Below, one piece after another: positions 10,960 through 22,837 of a stretch of DNA of 64,000 nt; positions within the stretch are counted from its first letter, which is position 1, and each line of letters starts with the position of its first letter. The translations under genes and the position numbers were made by a program. The notes under the pieces were generated by a model. That model was not told where the DNA came from, did no database searches, and saw only the letters and a program-made list of their open reading frames with translations. Source of the stretch: Edolisoma coerulescens (lineage: Eukaryota; Chordata; Aves; Passeriformes; Campephagidae); contig VWZW01004119.1 of assembly GCA_013397115.1 (NCBI GenBank), positions 3,224,342 to 3,288,341 of the forward strand, given 5' to 3'.

Positions 10960-13900
10960 CTAAAACAAACCCTATACTCTTTTCCCCTTACGCATTTGGA
11001 AGGAGACAGTCTTGTGGTTAAAGCAGAGGCACACACGAAGTTCATTCCACTTCCAACTCTGTCAGAAACTTCCTGTGCAAGAAGTCACCTAAGGTCACGC
11101 TCTGACACCAATACTCGATTCTGCAGGCGCTCCCCGTGATTTCAGCAGGGTGACTTTGCATATATGAGAATGGCAGCTTGATTTTCTATACCTCTACTGC
11201 CTCACCTCCAAACCTTACCTGAGAATATTTGCTCTTCTTCCAGGAGCATTTGAGAAAATCCTGGATAAAACAGACAGAGCAAATGAGCGAGATTTATACG
11301 TCAGGCTGACAACTGCCTGACGGCATTTTTGTCCTAAGTGGTCACTTATTTGGAATCCAAACATTAATTAATCTCCGCAGTTCTCTGGTGACTTGCTACA
11401 ATAACTGTAAGGGTAAATAATGTCTGAAAAAGTATTTGGTATTCACACATCTTCATAGGGAAGATAATTCCAAACAATGAGCAGTGTAAACCAGCCTGCT
11501 TTGGGTGGGAGGAAGCCTGCACAGCCTCCAAATCAACAAAGCTCAACAGACATTCCATGGTCCATCTTCAGATATAAACTTCAACTGCCCTCCTCAGCAC
11601 TCCATTGCTGGAAAGCTCAGTAAGTCATCACTATCATCACCAGTTATATTTGAAAGTTTGGGTGTTTTGGAGATGTTTACAGTCAAAACAGTAAGAATCT
11701 ATTAATTATTTCCCCTTTTTTCTTCTATTCAGTTGTATCCAATTCTTGTTCCAAAGCTATAGAAGATCCTGGGAATGAAAAGCAAGGATATGAAATGACT
11801 GCAGTGCCAATGAATTGCTTCTTAACTTACACTGACTTGTTTGGGGTAAAAAACACGAATCCTAAGTTTTCCTGCTTCAGTCTCTGCACATCCTAAAAAT
11901 GTAACAAAAGCAGGTTTGAATTTAGAAGCTTAATTATAAACTTAGCTAAGTGGATTATAATGAAAGATGTTCCAGCAAGGGAGCTCAGACTGATGCATTA
12001 TGACTACATTAAAGAAAACACCAGAGAATAGACTTTCCATCAGTAGAACGACTTTAATTACAACAGTGCTGGAGCAGAACTGTTCTGTTAAACAATGCTG
12101 CTCTTACTTCTCCTTCACTCTGAGTACTTCCAATGGATTCCACGGGAACACACTTGACTTTCAAGAATATAAAGTGAACGAGATTTGCAGACTCTTCCGA
12201 GGAACCCGGTTCGGGAGTTCAGTTAAGTACAGCTGAAGCAAGACTTGCCTCATTTGCACACAAACATGGATGGTTTACACTCCCTCAGAAGGGCAGGAGA
12301 CTTCCAAGTCAAGAATTCAGGAGTTTGTGCAAGGCACCATCCTGATAGTTCTGAGCTGTCCATGACACAGCCACCTACAGCCCCCAGGCCCACTGAGAGC
12401 AGAACAAATGATGCTCAACAACCAAGAGCTCCCCAACATCTCCCTCTACAAACTGCATTCAGCGTGACCCAGTGGGCAAGTGCCCAAGTGAAACCCAAGC
12501 CCCCTGGGCCTCTCTATGGGATTTAACAGCCATGGACCTTTTGGTGTTGTATCTTAGCACTCAAAGCAGGGTAATTTGCCTCCACAAACGTTCTTCAAGC
12601 CATTATCATACCCCTTGCAGCAGGAACAAGTACAGAGCAATTAAGATCAAAATGCTCAAGATTGTCAATAGGCTTCTCTCGTGACCTCAGGCATTGATTT
12701 TTTTCTGAGCAGCAGAACATAGAAAGTGTCCAACAACTTTTAAGTAACCTTTTCAGGCTGCTTGTGCACTTTTATATATTTAATTAAATACCAAAAAAAA
12801 GGCTGCAGAAACTCAAACCAAACATCTCATCAACACACCAGCAGTCTTAATATAAACTTACAGAGTCCCATTTTTAAACTACATAATTTGGGGGGGGTAT
12901 TTTATCTAGGTTATGTATATAACCCTTATACAGTACAGCTGGATGCCTCATGCCAGGCTTCTCAGCCAGCACAGCAGAACACAGCCCGGAATAATCTCAG
13001 TGATTTCTTCACATTATAGCACATCCTTTCTGTAACAACAAAACTTTATAGCTTTGAGGGACAAAAAAGTTCCTTTTTGTTTATTTTTCAATGGATAGAG
13101 AAAAGTTTGAGTCTATTATCAATACACTGCTCTGCTGTAGCTTTTATCATTGGCAATGGATGAACTGAAGGTCCCTTGAAACTCAGCTATATCTAAGAAT
13201 TGCTGTCACAGTTGCACAGATCTTGGATTACTGTTAAATTGCAATTAAACAAAGGCAAAGGGAGCTGGCACTACTTCCAACACCATTTCAGTAAATGCTA
13301 TTGCAAGTTTTTGTTCAAAGAGGATTACTCTCACTTCACTGGCAAAGCACTGCATATAATGCACATTCAGCATTATAATACCATTTGAAAACTAGTATTT
13401 GAAATTATTTTCCTTTAAAAGGCAAACCTGGAAATCAGACTCAGTAGAGAGCAAAGCCTCTACTTTAGCAGCAGGACCATTCACACAGAAAACAACAGAA
13501 AGGTTCAAAGTCACCAATTACAAGGCAGCAGAGTTTCAAAAAAGAATAAACAACCTCATAACCTCTGCTGCTGGAACAACGGCAGATTTCCTGAGCATTC
13601 CCATTAAAGTGCTTTCAGTTCAGAAATTAAATTGCTTTACTGCAGTGATTTTCTTCTGCATTCTGATATTACTTTATATTATTTGACATTAGTACAGCAT
13701 CACAGGCTGTAGGTCAGGGTTTTTTTCTCTCCTCACTGGAATATGGCCACCACGTAGAGTTTATCAATCTTAAACACAAGGTCAAAATAATACAATCAAG
13801 TACCACCAGGCATATGAGCTCAGCAAAGACTTGGGCTCCACTTAGCAGGGAAGGACCATCTGCTTCCCTGCCACAGGACTGGCGTAGCTGAAGCTTATCT

Positions 13901-14508
13901 CCAATTTAAATTGTTATATTCTACACCTCCACACATCAACCAGAGCAACTGGGTGCATGCAGACACCCAAACCCCTGACCAAAGAAACAACTGCAAATAG
14001 GCAGGAAACTCTTACAGTTTTAGCCTCTTAATCACTTCTGGGAAGAATATGTGGGGTTCAGTTTTGAACTTCTAAACACTGGTGACTTTGGCTAAAATAG
14101 CCAGCCAAACTTGCAGAGGCCACCTTCAATACTTCTTAAATGTCTAATTTTCCTTCTGCTGTAACACACACACTAAGAATAATTTCTTTTCCACAAGATC
14201 TGTACCTCAATTTGTAGGCAGTCATTACTACTTTGCCATTTGCACTACCTAGCTGTAGCCCACACCCAAATGAGCTAATAAGAAGAGACACACATCCACA
14301 AGATAGATCCCATTTCAAAAAACTCATTTCCAAAGTGCTGAAATAAACATTTATTCCAATGCATCCTCTGCCATCAGCTGTTTATTTCAGTGTACCAAAG
14401 AATAAACTTGTAGCAAAGGAGAAAATAAAGAGCACAAGGCACGGCAAGCACTGAAGCACTCCAGGAACACGCAGGCTCTACAGAGCTCATCAAGCACTGA
14501 CACTGTAC
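10960..14508. other. Non-coding stretch
   Basis: No gene recognised. It contains a perfect 8-bp inverted repeat at 11,299-11,322, a run of eight G near 12,890, and otherwise AT-rich intron-like sequence. Open frames such as 12,000-12,526 on the plus strand have no supporting splice or family evidence. Confidence 0.5.
11299..11322. repeat. Perfect inverted repeat, 8-bp arms
   Basis: CGTCAGGC (11,299-11,306), an eight-base loop, then GCCTGACG (11,315-11,322), followed by a T run. It looks like a bacterial intrinsic terminator, but in this animal context it is more probably a chance hairpin or a small palindromic site. Confidence 0.6.
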
Positions 14509-14581
14509 CTCTTCATTTCCTATCAAACATCGTCCATGAAGTCTTGTGATGAAGTCTCCTGCAACCAAGGCTTCATCATTT
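14509..14581 (-). CDS. Candidate 73-nt coding exon, minus strand
   Basis: On the minus strand the acceptor ggattttattctgtag precedes 14,581 and the donor GAAGAG|GTACAG follows 14,509. Only one frame is useful. It enters in phase 2 and leaves in phase 0, and its 24 codons begin NDEALVAGDF and end GNEE, with no low-complexity bias. I do not recognise the protein. The donor is weak at +4 and +5. It would not connect in phase to the candidate at 15,246-15,354. Could be a true internal exon or a chance open segment. Confidence 0.25.
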
Positions 14582-15245
14582 CTACAGAATAAAATCCTGT
14601 ATAAGCCAGGTCCCATGGCAGAATATGTATTTTAAATAATTACAGCTGGATTTGTCAAAACAAATTAATTAAAAAACATTCTGTGATTCCTTAATACTGA
14701 TTCATTCATTTACTTTGCAACATTGATGCTAACTGGCCCAGGCAGACAGTGTAACAAAAGGGTTAAGAAAACTACATTGCTTAAACAAAAAAATAAAGGT
14801 ATGGTGAAGGTTAAAAACACATGGAAAGAAACCCTAAATATTGGTATAAGGAACCTCTAAAAACTGTTTCCTGAGCGTACACACACAGATGCCAATGTGC
14901 ACACACTGCACTCTGAATTCAGCTTTTACTAATTGCCACACAGACTTCAACTCACCACTCACTCACAGTGCAGTGGTACAGGGCTCGTACTGAAAAGCAG
15001 CATCTGCTTTTTAGGCGGAATTTATCTTCAGAAATGCACGAGCTGCTCCTTTTACCAAACTCCCTCACACTGCCAAGCGAGGGACTCCAGGGAAGGTCTC
15101 CAGACCTCCTTTCCCCTTCCATGGCAGTATCCAGGAAGAATGTGCCTCACCAGAAGACGCACACAGCAGCCAAGTGCCAGGCCAGCACATCCCATCACAT
15201 CCTCCAGAGTGGGAAAAACACCAGGCATCCACTCCGGCTCAGTAC

Positions 15246-15354
15246 CTGGCTTTAGGATGTGTCCCCGAAACTCAGGCATTCCCAGGCACTTGGCAAGAGC
15301 CGCAGAACCAGGTGTAAAAATGTGGTTTTTCATATCAAAACCCATTCATAATAC
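15246..15354 (-). CDS. Candidate exon with possible start codon, minus strand
   Basis: On the minus strand the acceptor aataaatttgcag precedes 15,354 and the donor AGCCAG|GTACTG follows 15,246. The frame beginning at the ATG at 15,345-15,343 is open to the donor (33 codons and one base, starting MGFDMKNHIF and ending GHILKP), and an in-frame TGA lies directly before that ATG. If real, it would be a first coding exon with a short leader. I cannot assign a family, and chance is a fair alternative. Confidence 0.22.
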
Positions 15355-18300
15355 CTGCAAATTTATTTTAAAAGTGAACTTGCTTTCAACCCATGATTAA
15401 CTATGCATGACAGCAACAAAAACTCCAAATTGCCACACAGGCAGTTAGAAAGAATGCCACTACCCTTTAAAGCTGGAGCAACCAGCTGAGTAAAACCATA
15501 GATCTGATCAAGAATTCTGTGATTCTGTTACCTTTTCCACTCCCATTTCTTTTCCCCTGTTGCTGGCTATAGTCCCTCACTGTATTTTATCATGTTGGAA
15601 AGCCTAATCTCTTTAGGGTGAAAAATATATTTGCCCTGAACACAACGTAATATGATTCACACAGGGGGCCCTGGCACTGCTGCAGTGTTCATACAAAAAA
15701 ATAATCATAATTATATGAACCACTAAAAGACCTCATTGTAATACTATTTAAGCAAGGTCAATTGCCTGTGCAGGTTGTTCTTACCGGAGTTCACGTTACA
15801 TCACTGGTCCCATCATCCTGACCTTCCCTGCTGTCATCCCCATCACAGTTCAATTAACAGAGGAGTCCTGCAGCGGCTTGATGAGCATCTGCTGCCTCTA
15901 CCCGGCAGTAATTCAATAAGGATACGCCATAGGAAGAGATAATGAGAAGTCAGCCCAGTTGTTCTGTCTCCCTCCAGGAGAGCAGATGAGTTTGGTTTAT
16001 GGGAAAGAGCGTGACCTATGAAAATTATCAGTTAATTTTAGATTTCAGAGCTTCAACTTAAACTGTTGTCTGGTTTCTCTGGTGGTGCTCCCACAGGGAT
16101 GCAAAAGCACTTTTCCTGGTGAATTCCTGATCAACAGCCCTTCTCACACCAAAAGGATTCATCTTTTTGAATTTTCTCTCTGCCAGTTCTACCAAAGAAA
16201 TGGTTTCTACTCATGCATTCAGCAGTGGTTGGTCTGAATCAAAAAATTAAGCATCTGAGCAGAGAAAACAGGCCAAAACTACTACTGAAGTAATTCAGGC
16301 AGAATGAAATTCACATACACATCAAACCTGGATGAAACACTTCCACAAAACCAAAATCTCCCACACTGCAGATAGTGTCAGCCTTCTTCTCTCCCTGCCT
16401 CACAGAACACACTCCTCACTGATGCCTAAATTTTGTTTCTCCCTCCATTTCCTTCTGCACCTTTCCAGCAGAGACTTCCCTTAACTTCCACCCATCCTCT
16501 AACTCTCTCCTGTTGCTTCAGGAACACCTATTCCATCAGTAAGAACTCAGAGCCACTTACAGTTCTTTCATCTCCTATTCCACCACTGGATGTCACAGGG
16601 ACTGAGTCTGAGAGATATGGCTCTGTGTGGATTTATTTTTGCCTTGTGATTGTAGTGTCCTTATGAGTTTTGCAGCTTTATTTCAACAATCTCATTCATT
16701 AAAATAGGACATTAACTTGATTTCAGATACAATTTTCTATTTTATGTCTCCTTAATATCATTAAGGCACAGATTTACTGAAGATGATAGGCATGAGAGAA
16801 GAAAAAAGGAAGATATATTTCCTCCCTGAGTTCTGCAAGGTGATCAGTGAACCACAGTGAATTTAGACAGCTGCCCATTCCCACAGCTCCACATTCACGG
16901 CCTCATTTCTCTCAAGATCAGCTTCATTTGAGCCACGTCCTTTCCCATCACACAATTATCAGCATTGCCCCAAAGACTGCTAGCCTGCTCTGAGCACTCT
17001 TTCCTAGGAGCACAGTCATCAGGGCAGTTCATTCCTCACTCACAGGACAAGACAGGCTGGCACGTCCCTACTTCAGTCCAGCCTTCTGCTCAGAGCAGGG
17101 CCAGACAGCTGTGAATCACACAAGATACTCCACACTGTCCCCAATTTTTAAAATTTTCCTTCTGTTCCCACGAGAGAGCTCAGTCTGCCAAGCTCCCACA
17201 CACTGACATGAGATCTGAAGTTGTGGTTCACCTCCAAGCCCCACAACCAGGACTTTCCCCCATCTCAATACCTTTCTCTTTTCTCCATTCAGTTCTGCCA
17301 TCTCTTTACTCACCAGTTTCATCACCTGCTGCACATCTCCTCCTGAGTACCTTGTGCTTAATCCTCAGATCCTTCCTATCCTTTGCCCCTAATTCTCTCC
17401 CAAACTAAACTAGTTAATTTCTTCCAAAAGGCAACAGACAAAATTGTATTACATCTACCACCTTTTCTCAGCTTGGTTTCTTTACCCCTTTTCTCAGCCC
17501 ACAGTATTTTGTTCCTTCTCCTAATTAGCCCTTTACTCACTTGCATTTCCCTTCTATTTTCTGATTCCCTGAGGGTCATTTTCATGACTCTCATATTCTT
17601 CTCTATTTTTTTTGCCTTTTTTTTTTCCCCTTGGAGAAGCTTGGAGAGGAAACACTAGACACACTACACTATATCCAAAAGAGGATACTGTAACAATTTT
17701 AGAGTTACAAATAATCAGCATTTAAGAAATCCTGGAATTAACGTTGCCTTGCAGGAATGTATTAAGATAGTCAGGTTTCATGATTACATCTATTTTTACC
17801 ATATTACTAAAGTCTATATTAAAATGCAATTTAAATCTATCTTTGACTTCTTTTGCTTTTATCTATTCATCACACTTGCTTTCAACCCTCTCTTAAAGCC
17901 TTACTCATATGTCTCGCTGAAACAGGCAGAAAGTACCTGCAAATCCAATAACTGCAAATTACAGAAAATGTTATTTACTTCACTCTTAGCAGTTACGTGC
18001 ACCATTAAAAAAAAGGGAGAGGGGTTTATTTAAATATATTAGGTTAAATAACTCAAAATTTGATAACCACAGTATGGACTAGCTTCCATCTGGTTAAAGA
18101 GAGAACAGACATGGCCTATGCAACAAATGCCACCAGAGAAGTCAGTCGTGTTCACTGGCTACTTTTGATTTAAAGCTGCATCTCAGCATTAATAGCAAAG
18201 TAAAACAGACATATAACACATATATCACAACATACATAGTTGGTCATACAGGGCACACCTGTAAGCTGCAGCAAGGAATATAAAACACTGTTTCAGGAGA

Positions 18301-20670
18301 AGGATGGAAAACAACTCAAGTGCCAAGAGAGGCACAGAGGGGTATTTTAGGAACACAGCAGTAGGAGGAGGCTGCCCAAATTCTTCAATTCCAATCATCC
18401 ATACTTAACTTGCATTTTGTCCACTGAAGTTTGAGATGGTTACAGTAGAAAGACGTACAAAAACACATTGGTCATACTAGCCAAGGTAAACTCATCAGAC
18501 TTTTGCAGGTTACTATATTTCCCTGCTCATTTTTTCCACTTTTCCCTATTAGCTGAACTAATAAGTCAATTAATGCATAAAGCCTTCTGTAAAAGCACAC
18601 CCAGATGGATGTTTACCAGACTTCAGCCTTCTTTTCCATGTGTTTTGGAATTTAAATAAAAATTGAGCCAACCTTCAGGAGAAATCAGGGCTGGCAGAAG
18701 CTCTCTTTGTGGGTTCACACTAAGAGAGATTAACAGCTTCTGCAGTGAAAAAGCTGTGCTTAAACCTGTATAAAATCTTCTTGCTAACTGAAAGTATTTA
18801 GGACTTCTTTTACAAATACTCTCAGCATGAAAACCTGCATCCACTCCCAGAGGCTTGTATTCCACATTATTTGAACTATTTTACATTCCTCCAGCATTTT
18901 GTTCCTTCAGAAAGATGGGAATCTGAACTAAATACAGGACTTGATAGCAGCACTAATCCAACATATCTGATTACATAAACAAATCTAAAATTAAATTAGA
19001 ACTTAAAGGGCAGAATAAATATATTGCAAGCCCTGGGCATTTCTTTAAAAATTTGCCTACCAGGCAATATTTGGCAGAGGCGGTACAAGAGCTGGGTCAT
19101 AATTCTATGGATATTTTTTTCTTTATGTGGTAAAACTACCAGGGAACTGGGTTACTACTAGAGTTAAAACTCCATTTACTATGTAATTTTTACTCAGTAC
19201 ATGAGTCCTTTTCTAAAGGACTGCAATTTCTTTGAGTTATATAAAAAGATTGATCTGTTGAAAGTGGAAAATGTCTCCTGTCCTACTTTCAAGAGTGGGA
19301 TTTTGCCATGCCAGCAATTGTTTCATAGGATCATTCCAACGCTAAGATAAAGGGAAAAAAAACAGAGAATTTTTTTGTCCTGTGGGAAGAGTTTCCTCTG
19401 AATTACAGGAAAACACACATTTGCAAATATAGATATGCTTAAAATCATGAGCTCTGCTTTTCCTCTATTTGTTACTCTTCCTGCTAAACAAATTTAGCAG
19501 TGATTTGGATTTGGTGTTAATGAGTGCCGAAAGCAACTTGGCATTCCCTTGCCAAGGACCTCCATAAACTGCAGTGCAGCAAAACAAGACAATCTTCTTA
19601 TCGTGTGTAAGAGCTCAATTAAATCTTCATTTTAATGTAATCCTATTCAGCGGCTCTCACATTTTCTGTCCTGATGCTAGTGATGTTAATGGCTTCAAAA
19701 AAACCAAGGAAAGCAAATATACAGAGGTGGAAGGGAAAGACAGAAGACAGGAAAATGCAGCTTCTGTTTCACTAAAGATCATTTGATGGGGAAAGAAAAC
19801 AAAACAGCAAACCAGAACCAAAGAACCCCAAACTCAGAAGCGTGGAAACAGCTTGCACAGAACATAAAATCCAGCAGTTTTCCTGGACCCCAATCCAATC
19901 TTTCAAACACAATACAACTGTGAGTTGAGAAAAACTGCTCCAACCAAAGACTTCCAAGCAATTTTCCAAAGTTTGCCTGCTTCAATCTGCAATACTTACT
20001 TAGAGGTCAACACCTTGCTAAGGAAATCAATGATTATTACAACAAACATTCAAAAAAAAACCCACACAAGAGGGCTCTAGAACACCCCTGAAATGCACAC
20101 AGCTCTCCATGCAGAAGCGACTAATCTCCCAGAGTACTGTGTAAATTGGCTAAGCTTAAAAGTTGCATTTAAAATTATCCTCAATATCCATTACAAAAGA
20201 GAGGTACCTACCCACTGATAAATTAGCAATTGTAATAAGGGACTGTAAGGCTAAGGGTAAATTGATTGTTGTTCCTAATTTTCCCTTTATTTTAATCCAA
20301 AACTCTCCAAATTGCAAGAAATAAAAGTGCCGGCGAGAGGGTGAGCAAAAAGCTTTTGACTGCATATAAAACATCTAAAAATAGTGCTTCAGTATATTTC
20401 CATATGCTGGAAGCAGCAGTGAATATCATCTATATAAATCTATTCCTAGAAGAGGTTTTCAGCAGCATCCAAGACTTGAGAATCAATTGTAAATTTGTAT
20501 TTTAGATTAATCAATAAGAAAAAGCACAAGACACACTTTAAACAATATGCAGCATTTAGCAGGCAGATACAGCTATGCATCACCTCATACAAAATAGATA
20601 GAGACATTATTACGAGCCATGTATTTTTAACCTTAAGGAATGTATTTGGGAAGAACTTTAAAAACTGCTT
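15355..20670. other. Non-coding stretch
   Basis: No gene recognised. A short ATTCTGTGATTCTGT string at about 15,513-15,528 resembles a CR1 tail but has no body. The region 16,380-17,640 is strongly pyrimidine-rich on the plus strand. A minus-strand donor GTAAGTATT at about 19,999 would close an 18-nt segment, too small to judge. The rest is AT-rich. Confidence 0.5.
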
Positions 20671-21843
20671 TTAGAAAATCAGTTGACAAGGTTTGTTGGC
20701 GATGTGAGACACTGCCAAGGCTGTGGGTGCAGAACGCACACGGGTGATCCGGCTGGTGCCGGTGGCTCCGCGAGCGAGGCTGCAACCCTCACACACACAA
20801 AAGGGAGGGTTTCCTGCAGATCCCTGTGATGTGCCAACACCTCCAGCAGCTGAAGAGCTGCACTGGAATATCAATGCATACCCTACCTTCAGATGAACGA
20901 GCTGCCAGCACGAGGCAGAAAAAAGGCAGGTTCATAACTACAGAGAAGATACAGAAGCTGCAGATCCCTTTGCCAAGCCCATCTTGAGAGAAGGGCACCT
21001 CACCAAAGCCACGAGGACTCTCCAAGCTCAGATCAATGCTGTCAGACTCACTGAAGCAGCTGTCACTCTCAACACTGGATAGTCCACAAATCCCACGGGG
21101 ATAAGTGACAGATGTCACATCTCCCAGGAGTGAAATGATGATAGTATATACTCAGGAACTGATGGCCAGCTCAGAGGTGCTTCTATTCTTTGCTGGCAAG
21201 ATTGATGTCTGGTGTATCAACAGGGGAACAGCACTTAATCCATGAGGGAACATCACATAGACACTGATAGACTATCCCACACCAACAGGAGAAAGAAAAA
21301 AGGAGTTTTTCTCCTTCTCTATTTCTGGATTAGGCCAATTACTATCAGATATTTGAATGATGACCCTGGGAAATGATTCCATCTCGAACAAAACTTGTAC
21401 CGGCATCAGAACTAGGTTGAGCAAAGCCATCTTGTTCTCATGCCAGTCTGCCAGATTGCTGAAGTAGTACACCAGGATCAGGGAACCACCAAGACCCCAA
21501 AACAGGACAGCAACAGTGCTCCAGGCAAGGGAAGATCTTTGGGTGAGAGGGAGCAGGACTCTGACCCTCTGTAAGGTGCATCACTTGAGATGAAACCTCT
21601 CGAGGCCTCTCAGGGATGGAAGTGCCAGTAAATAGTCAAGTACCAGCTCCACTAAACCTCCTAAACATTTACCTGCATAGTTTTGTCATCTCTTGGCAGC
21701 CTAACACAATCTTGCCATGCCATGCCATGCACACTCCACCAGCAAACAGTGAACCTTAACATTATCAGTGAGAGACAGAACAAATGCTTCCATTTGTGGT
21801 ATTTCAGTGGACACCTTAGACACCCAAACTGACATACAGACAC
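20671..21843 (-). other. Minus-strand block with successive long open frames
   Basis: Three successive minus-strand frames are open here: about 21,661-21,843, then a frame of about 104 codons ending near 21,272, then 20,789-21,118. The middle one is markedly hydrophobic (contains LILVYYFSNLADW) and the last is rich in acidic residues and serine (SVESDSCFSESDS). A donor ATGCAG|GTAAATG at about 21,674 could end an exon. The block is more GC-rich than its flanks. It could be a decayed retrogene or element, poorly resolved exons of a leftward gene, or chance. I recognise no domain. Confidence 0.15.
21713..21730. repeat. Short (CCATG)n tandem repeat
   Basis: Three full units of CCATG and a partial one in direct succession. 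Too short to be a typed microsatellite, but a clear direct repeat. Confidence 0.7.
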
Positions 21844-21974
21844 TGGAACACAGGGAAAACACTGCTCATTTCCTCACTTCACACATTTGCTGTATTAAAT
21901 ATCATTGTTTACTAATGCAAAACAACTTGTAGAAAGAAATAAGTCAAAAGTACTGACTTTCCCTTTTTTCTCAC

Positions 21975-22017
21975 GTAGCATTTCTCATCAGAGAAGAGCC
22001 AGGAGTCGCTCTCAGAG
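21975..22017 (-). CDS. Candidate exon 4 of an unidentified minus-strand gene
   Basis: The minus-strand acceptor tgtttatttttag precedes 22,017 and the donor TAC|GTGAGA follows 21,975. In phase 2 it is open (43 nt) and acidic, reading SESDSWLFSDEKCY. It joins in phase to the upstream segment 22,137-22,196 if that exon uses its weaker donor. If the stronger internal donor at 22,163 is used instead, this exon would be read in phase 0 and hit a TGA at once, ending the protein. Both outcomes are possible, and the sequence does not decide. Confidence 0.3.
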
Positions 22018-22136
22018 CTAAAAATAAACATATTATTCTATGAAAACAGGTTAATTAGGAATGAAGTTACAGAAGTATAATTCTTTCTGCTTTTGTACAT
22101 ATACACTTCTATAAATACCCTCATGCAAGTCTATAC

Positions 22137-22196
22137 CTTAACAGCTCTCCAAACACACTCACCAGAATCTGTTCAACATCTGTGCTTGTTTCCATT
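22137..22196 (-). CDS. Candidate exon 3 of an unidentified minus-strand gene
   Basis: The minus-strand acceptor cttctctgtattag precedes 22,196. The segment enters in phase 2 (the first base A completes the codon begun by AG in the previous exon), then reads METSTDVEQIL. There are two donors: a strong one, CTG|GTGAGTG, ending the exon at 22,163 (34 nt, phase 0), and a weaker one, AAG|GTATAG, at 22,137 (60 nt, phase 2). The intron to the previous exon is only 88 bases, short but normal for compact exon clusters. The peptide continues the helical, charged character of the previous exon. No family assigned. Confidence 0.35.
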
Positions 22197-22284
22197 CTAA
22201 TACAGAGAAGTTTCTGTAAATTCAAAATGCATTCAAAGGTTGTTTGCTACCGTTTAATTAACTTCTGAACAAATAGAGAGATAC

Positions 22285-22373
22285 CTGTTTTCCTCCAAAA
22301 TTTGTAATTTTACTTTCTCTAATAAATGCTGACACCGTTTTAGGAGATCACTGTGCACATCCAGTCTCACTTC
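22285..22373 (-). CDS. Candidate exon 2, coiled-coil segment, unidentified gene
   Basis: The minus-strand acceptor gtttaatgcag precedes 22,373 and the donor AACAG|GTATCT follows 22,285. Only one of three frames is open through all 89 nt (phase 0 in, phase 2 out). Its 29 codons begin EVRLDVHSDL and end with LLEKVKLQILEEN, an amphipathic pattern with leucines at heptad-like spacing and alternating K and E, typical of a coiled coil. This is the most protein-like segment in the window. Many centrosomal, ciliary and cytoskeletal proteins have such segments; I cannot name this one. Confidence 0.42.
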
Positions 22374-22711
22374 CTGCATTAAACAGACCAAAGACCCATC
22401 TTGAAAATACATGTATCCAGGCCAAAACTTTTACTGAAGCTGTGATATGTACTGTAAATACGGATATCACCTTGCTTTGAAAGTGTTAAAGAGTTAGGAA
22501 ATAAGAAACTGTGTATTTATGTAAATTCTTCTTGTAGTTAAGCACCATTTATAGCTATAAATTTGAATTTTAAAGTACTAAATTAACAAACAAACAGGTA
22601 TGTAAGCAGTGAACCCTGTCTCTTCTGTACCTTTCCATTCCAATACAGCAGCACGAGTCTGGCTGATGGGAAAAAAAATTACTGGGGGGAAAAAAAAAAA
22701 ATCATTCTAAC

Positions 22712-22837
22712 CTTTTTAGCAATACCCTCAAATGTGACCAGTGATTTCAGGTGCCCCTTACAGGACACAGCAAATGGGCTGGGATTGCAGAAAGCAAGTG
22801 ATGAGAAGCTCCAGAAGCCAGACTCTTTTACAGGCAT
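22712..22837 (-). CDS. Candidate exon 1 of the unidentified chain
   Basis: A minus-strand polypyrimidine tract (tttctttttcatttctctaag) precedes 22,837 and the donor AAAAAG|GTTAGA follows 22,712. The 126-nt segment is open for exactly 42 codons in phase 0, beginning MPVKESGFWSF and ending VTFEGIAKK, and it joins in phase to the segment at 22,285-22,373. The first ATG is only the first codon and need not be a start. An internal acceptor (gtaaaag before AGTCTGG) would give phase 1 entry instead. No family recognised. I looked for an upstream partner and found only weak candidates. Confidence 0.35.

Noticed and set aside
11299..11335. Hairpin and T run like a bacterial intrinsic terminator
   Set aside because: The window is avian nuclear DNA, where such terminators do not operate; there is no bacterial gene nearby.
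15508..15530. Possible CR1 tail in plus orientation
   Set aside because: Only attctgtgattctgt is present and the upstream sequence does not match a CR1 body, so it is too short to call.
19316..19340. Possible CR1 tail relic (ttcataggatcattccaac)
   Set aside because: Similarity is limited to about 20 bases with no continuation.
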